Of a stretch of DNA of 64,000 nt, positions 58,801-64,000 are shown in pieces (position 1 is the stretch's first letter; every line of letters begins with the position of its first letter). The position numbers were made by a program, and so were the translations under genes. The stretch comes from Onchocerca volvulus (lineage: Eukaryota; Nematoda; Chromadorea; Rhabditida; Onchocercidae). The stretch spans positions 12,708,121-12,772,120 of the forward strand of contig HG738137.1 in assembly GCA_000499405.2 (NCBI GenBank), read 5' to 3'. The notes under the pieces were generated by a model, which did not search any database, was not told the origin of the DNA, and worked only from the letters and a program-made list of their open reading frames with translations.

Positions 58801-60450
58801 ATTGTAATCTCACTGGTTCTTAATTAAGAAATTTTCTATTTACACCTGATTAACTTTTTAAATGTTACCATCCTGAATTACCGGACGGATTATGTGGTTG
58901 AATAATTGTCCTCCAGAAAAATAGGTCCTACACTATCAAACTGCATCATTTATATCTAAGAAATGCAAATGTGCCGATAATTTAAGATTCGGCGATATTA
59001 TGCTCAATCTCATTTGGTCATCCTAAACATCAGCCTGCAATTTCAAATTTATTATCGAGTAGGTAATAAATACTGCAATGGGACAATTTTCTAATTCAAA
59101 ATATACAATTTACGTACCTATTATAGGTCTGATCATCGTTCAAACTCCTCGCAGTTTTGCCAAAGAAAGTACCGCCAGTAAATGAAGATGTGTGTTTATA
59201 ATCTGTTAATGCCAATATTTCCGGTAAATAGAACATTTCTACTTTATGCAATGTGGATGGTACTGGAATTAAAAAGAAAAAATTAAAAATTTTCATTTAT
59301 TAAATTGAAAATCAAGAAACAATAGCAATTAAGCCGAATAATAACAACAGTAGTAAGAATAAACGAAAAAAAAAAATATTCAGTCAAGCAGCTATTCTTA
59401 TATTGGCTATTCATGCCGTTAAACTCTAGAACTATCATAATACTCCATTAATAAACAACATTTTGGCAAATTTCGTGAACAAAAAATAATTTCAAATTGA
59501 ACAAGACTGAAAAACTCACTATCTAAACAAAAAACATTTCCGGGACCAAAATAACGTTTAAATAGCTCACGGCTTTCTTCCATTGTTGCAGACATTAAAA
59601 TAATCTAAAACTTCAAAGCATTATCATTGTTGATATCTCCATATCAATACGCTGTTTAAACTCAATAATTTTTAAAGTTCTAGAAATACAGCCTACCCTT
59701 AAATCATCTCGATTTTTAAGAGCTTGTCGAAGTGCTATCAGAAGATAATCCGTTTTTTGTTCTCGTTCATGAATTTCATCCTTAAATTTAATACTATCAT
59801 AATTATTCACCGTAGTATAAAATGAACTCATGATAACAACGGTAGCAATATTTTAATTGCTATCGCCTGTTTCTTCTTGAATTCTACTAATTCTATCAAG
59901 TTATTACTCTTGACTACGTGAATCTACTACAAAAAAAAAAAAAAAAAAAAAAAAATTTTAGCTCCTAGAAGCATACCAAAGCAGATTAAAATGTGAAGAA
60001 CGAACAAAGTTACTTCTTTTTGAATAATCAAAGACACTTATTGGTCATGAAAAGAAACAAATAAATAAGCAACAAACCAAGATAATGTGTGAAATATTGG
60101 AAGCATTAGTATCATTTGTTAGAAGCCGTAATAAAACCCCACTTGTGCAATATGTTAGTACGGTTTGTTCTGATGTTCTGAAAAATAAAATCACAATAGA
60201 AATACTAAGAAATTTCAAAATTTAATATTCACTAAAAACTAAAATTCCATTTGCACAAAAAATCAGTGAAGTAAAAAGCATACTTTTGTTCCAATCGAAT
60301 ATGATAACCAACTGTTGATCCCAATTTCTCATTTCGCTCTTTTGCGACACGGGCGGATACCGCAAGAACTGGCAATCTTCGAGGTTGTGTACAAAATATT
60401 CGAACTGCTTGCTGTCGTTCTGCAGCATCTTCCAGTATAAATTGGGGAAC
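48477..60450 (-). CDS. DEAH-box RNA helicase, YTHDC2 class without a YTH domain; N terminus beyond the right edge
   Basis: Thirty-three exons in order: 60284-60450, 60078-60177, 59697-59780, 59520-59604, 59114-59262, 58869-58927, 58643-58718, 58401-58522, 57875-57924, 57600-57724, 57129-57290, 56718-56830, 56487-56538, 56168-56284, 55854-55950, 55404-55576, 55148-55228, 54756-54914, 54428-54577, 53932-54172, 53107-53311, 52308-52493, 51806-51962, 51609-51702, 51388-51488, 51067-51162, 50699-50815, 50325-50517, 50069-50193, 49606-49933, 48985-49057, 48651-48736 and 48477-48556. Total 4203 nt, 1400 aa to TAA. Helicase motifs: FCTQPRRL (Ia), DEIHERE (II), MSATMEE (III), [11 protein letters not shown] (IV), [20 protein letters not shown] (V) and QRAGRAGR (VI). 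HA2 and OB regions follow ([59 protein letters not shown]). The closest family I know is YTHDC2, a germline RNA helicase. The tail is Arg/Gly-rich ([19 protein letters not shown]). No YTH domain and no ankyrin repeats are visible. The 59114/58927 junction is the least certain. Confidence 0.88.
49105..49142. repeat. AT dinucleotide microsatellite in a helicase intron
   Basis: Pure TA run after a poly-A tract, in the intron between exons 30 and 31 of the helicase gene. Confidence 0.9.
52745..52774. repeat. Perfect hairpin with 14-bp arms
   Basis: ATTTTCCGACAGAA is followed by GA and then by its exact reverse complement. It lies in the intron between helicase exons 22 and 21. Confidence 0.8.
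52829..52869. repeat. Perfect hairpin with 15-bp arms and an 11-nt pyrimidine loop
   Basis: AATAATAGTGGTTCT pairs exactly with AGAACCACTATTATT across TTTTCTTTTTC. It lies 54 bp to the right of the hairpin at 52745, in the same intron. Confidence 0.8.
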
Positions 60451-62391
60451 CTAAAGTTAATAGAAAATATTTCACAGTAGTGTGCTTTGATGAATATATA
60501 GGCTCACAGTCTTTTTTCTTGTCCACGGATTCAATTATAATGCCTAATTCCATTTCTCTTACGTTTGTTTAATGTTTTGCTCTTCTATATATATATATAT
60601 GTAATTCTTTTCTCTTGCAGTGAACTCAATAAGAGATTTTTGAATCCAACTATTGAAACACTCTAATGACTAGATATTTGGATATCCCTTTTTAAAAAAA
60701 AAAAGCCTCCTGGCTCTTTTCAGCATAATTTTAAGTTATAGGACTATTAAAATGAGAAAAAAAATGTTGTGTGACATTCCGTAATGAAATCTTAGTCTTA
60801 AGCATCAATGACTTCACGTAGAATTATGAAAATGGCTTTTTTAAGTTGCTATTTTACTTCGCAGAACTCTTAAATTCGATGGTAAATTTGTAAATGACGC
60901 TAACCGTATTATTAACTGTTTATTAACTATTAATATAAATTGTTAAAAGAAAATTATTACAAAAGTAGTTAATTTGCAAAATTAACATGATTCGGCTCCT
61001 AAACATAGTTTGGCAATATTTGCCACAATTGTATTAAAAGGAGGAAAGCAATGAAGATTTCGTTTTATATAGTTCGGCTTGTCGAGACTATTTCAAGTAT
61101 CTCATATTAATATGGATATCCAGTTTCAAAAATTCCAATACAACGTCTAAAATTTCCTAACTAAATTGGATATGAAAAAGATTTGCTTATATTTTCCAAT
61201 TCATATTCGTTTGCTTCATCTGAAAAACAATGAAACGACTGAACATGTTTCTCTACTATCGATTCTGCCGATACTATACTGTTTTTCAGATTTTAATCTA
61301 AACTAATAAACTATTCAAAATAAAAACTCAAAATTTAATACTGCTTATCTGAAACCTATGAATTACTTAAATCAAAAATAAATTATTAATATAAAAAAGC
61401 AAATTACGAAAAACAAACGCCCTTTTTCATCCTTTTCTATTCTAAATGAGAAAACAATGTGTCCCTCCATCTGGAATATCCCTGACATCCGAAAATTTTG
61501 CAAAACTTTTCTGTCATCTAATTCTAGATTCCAACTATCTAGTTTCAGATTAGTATTGGTTCTAACAATCATATGTTCTGATAAAAATTGTTTCAAAGTA
61601 ATTTCTATCGAAAATATTCATAAAAGATCAAAATCAGACGCATTTATCAATTCAATTCAATGTTTTTAATTGGTATCGGAAAAGATCGAAATAATTTTAG
61701 CATAAATATATTCAAATAATCAAAATACTGCGTAAAAATATTTCTCACGTGATTCATCACTCACGACGAATATAAATGACTGTTTCGATATCTAATGTAA
61801 TTCTCATCTTTTTGCAATTACCAGCTTTATCTTCAATAGCAAATATCGGGAACTAATTCACACGCAAATGCTTCAGATCTCATAACCTAACTTATGTACA
61901 ATGATGGGAATATGGTAAAGCAGCAGGCTATTGGTTGGAGGAAAAGGAAATTTTTTTCAGAACTGATTTAGATATTCCATCATGGCCAGCTATGCTCGCT
62001 TCTTCATTTCTCATCTAATACATATTCATCATCAACCAAACTTCCAGAAAATGTCCCTATTATTCTTCCAACAAATATCCCGACTATCAACAATTAAAAA
62101 AGAAAACTTTATATTCCAGTTGTTGAGGATATTCGTATTTACTATTGTTATCCCCCATCAAAGGTATTATTCTTTGAATAATTAACAGCTAATTAAGAGA
62201 AAAATATTTTTTCACTACAACCGGTATGCGCTCCATATTCACCACTAAAATGTTCCTAGTGCAGAAAGAAGTACCAAACTAATCTTTTCCAAATAATCGT
62301 TCGATAAGTTCCAAAATAAATTTCTATCAAGCATGCCTACTAGTTGTATTTTAAAAGTTCATCTGCACTCATCTGATCTCTTCCAATATTT

Positions 62392-62595
62392 CTAGCAATG
62401 AGCTTTATTACGACAGGTACTGCAAAATAGCTTTGCTTCTTCATTCAAATGCTCAGTCAATTTTCCGTCAAACAGGTCTCCAGTCATATTTTGCAATATA
62501 TGTTTTTTCGATCTCAGCGCAATATCAAAAGTGCAACAGTAATATTGATGCATTTTTGAGGTTGCAATAAGATCAGTGAAGAAAAAAATTATCAT
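62392..62595 (-). pseudogene. Possible zinc-finger-like exon or gene fragment
   Basis: The minus frame reads HQYYCCTFDIALRSKKHILQ, then NMTGDLFDGKLTEHLNEEAK and LFCSTCRNKAHC before a TAG. The CxxF..H and CSTC..H spacings resemble C2H2-type fingers in which one Cys and one His have been lost. Its composition is protein-like and unlike the repeats around it. No clear acceptor was seen. It may be a 3' exon of an unseen gene, a decayed copy, or chance. Confidence 0.3.
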
Positions 62596-63891
62596 CTTTC
62601 AAAAAATTTAATGGTGACATCATTCTTTTTTTTTCCACTCATATCAATTTTTTCGACGCTTATCTTCAATTACAATTTCCGAAAAATCTCACTGTTTATC
62701 ATCAATATTTAACAAAAAATTATCGTTACAATTAACTCTTATATAGAGTATCGTATCTTATGATGGACATCATTATCTAATCGTTCCACAAAAAATGAAA
62801 CGAATATCTATGATGAATATTATTTTATTGTTGCCATAAAAAATGAAGTGAAATACCAATCTTAAATATTTCTATCTTATACTTTGGTCCCATATTCTTG
62901 ACACTTGAATTATTTTTTTCTAAATTGTACCACCGATCGTAGATTCATATCAGTTATTGATGCCAAATTGTTATCAACATTTCTACACTTCTTAGCCCTT
63001 TGCTTCCTTCTCAATATCAATTGTAAAACAAGCATCAAAGCATTTCCCGATCTATTCCTCTCAGCTGTCATATTATTTCAACATTGAATATCTTCGAAAT
63101 TTGATCAAATTAACACTTTCTTTCATTTACTTCCAATGCGAAACAGAAACTGATAATTCGGTTGATTAAGAAACCGCCAATGGCGCAATGAAAATATGTC
63201 CAGTAGATTCTCTCAGATGTTATTCAGTATCTTTCAAATTGAATATTGGTAGAATCTACCAGCAAATTAATATTAATATTATCCAATGAAGCATTAGCAA
63301 CAATAAAAATAGTTACACAATTCTTCTCATTATTCAAATGCCATTTCAGAATTGCAATTCAACAGCTCCATCCCTTGATCTATATATTTGCCCGATAATG
63401 CATCTCGCTCGTAGACATTTATCTTTTTTTTTTTTTCCATTCTATTGTCAATATCAAATCAATTTTTTTTTTCGAAAAATTATTTTCTTGGCTTTTTCTT
63501 TTTCTGCACGTCTACAGTGAGTATCCAGGAGAGATTAGCTTACTAATATTTTCTATATTTTGTCAGTTTTGCTTTCAAATAGAATTGTCAACAGAATGAC
63601 AAAAACGATTCATCTAAATGGAGTTTTTGCTAATTTTGATATGTATTGAAAATCCCTATTCATAGCAATGATACTTATCTGACTTTCACAAAACTTCTGC
63701 TCCATGAGAAAATGGAACGACAGTTAAATAATTATTCTTGTTCTATTATGAAAAATTAAGACATTCCAAAACATTCTAGCCACAAGATCAAATTCTCATT
63801 TTTCATATTGGAAGTTTTCAAAAGGCGTATTTTTTGAATTAATCGCGAAATATTTGGAATGATCGATTAAAATCTATTGCTCTCTTTTGTA

Positions 63892-63965
63892 AATTATCAA
63901 ATTAAATTTCTTTTTTCTGTAGTGATAAAATTATCAAATTAAATTTCTTTTTTCTGTAGTGATAA
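63892..63965. repeat. Perfect tandem duplication of 37 bp
   Basis: AATTATCAAATTAAATTTC, followed by TTTTTTCTGTAGTGATA, occurs twice back to back without a mismatch at an offset of 37 bp. The identity implies a recent event. Confidence 0.9.
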
Positions 63966-64000
63966 CTGATTAACATATTGATAGCTGATTTCTTTCTTTC

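Larger units (their letters stand above)
60451..64000. other. Large 5' intron of the helicase, or upstream DNA
   Basis: The helicase exon at 60284-60450 begins in mid-domain, directly after where the Walker A motif should be (VPQFILEDA follows GKTTQ in YTHDC2). I searched both halves of this stretch for a minus-strand GKT codon pattern with suitable context and found none. It is therefore probably a single intron of more than 3.5 kb. It also holds a zinc-finger-like fragment (62392-62595) and a 37-bp tandem duplication. Confidence 0.45.

Overview
The window is AT-rich nuclear DNA from a eukaryote. Its genes are cut into many short exons by introns with nematode-style splice sites (acceptors such as TTTCAG and TTTTAG, donors GTAAGT or GTATGT). 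The gene set (an Rb/LIN-35-type pocket protein, a CPEB1-type RNA-binding protein, an RNT-1-type Runx factor with a C-terminal IWKPY, and an HB9/CEH-12-type homeobox gene) fits a nematode. The introns, often 0.3-2 kb, and the many microsatellites suggest a parasitic clade such as the filariae; that last step is inference. I rebuilt the gene models by hand from splice sites, reading frame and remembered family sequence. In five genes the summed exon lengths close exactly in frame.

Layout. (1) 1-4516, minus: the 5' two-thirds of a ZnT5/SLC30A5-type zinc transporter, running off the left edge. (2) 6515-14274, plus: a complete retinoblastoma-family gene, lin-35-like, 16 exons, 930 aa, divergent from the transporter. 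(3) 17044-21764, plus: a complete CPEB1-type gene, 12 exons, 620 aa. (4) 27038-30253, minus: a Runx gene, rnt-1-like, 3 exons, 273 aa, convergent with CPEB. (5) 40265-43187, minus: a homeobox gene of the MNX/HB9 class, 3 exons, 274 aa. (6) 48477-60450, minus: a DEAH-box RNA helicase of the YTHDC2 class. I resolve 33 exons encoding 1400 aa; the exon with the Walker A motif lies beyond the right edge. The gaps between genes hold mainly simple repeats, several tandem satellites, and an inverted-repeat element that sits inside a GGAATATATT satellite.

The genes do not form an operon. They share a theme of gene control in development: a cell-cycle co-repressor, a translational regulator, two transcription factors and an RNA helicase. 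Three minus-strand genes have an AG 2 to 8 nt before the ATG, as expected if their mRNAs receive a trans-spliced leader.

Most unusual signals: the YTHDC2-like helicase has its two RecA lobes separated by a segment of about 310-340 aa rich in N, Q, Y and S, where vertebrate YTHDC2 has ankyrin repeats, and it has no YTH domain. A 70-nt near-perfect hairpin lies in a lin-35 intron and looks like a microRNA precursor. Two perfect hairpins lie side by side in a helicase intron. A GC-AG intron is forced by frame in lin-35.
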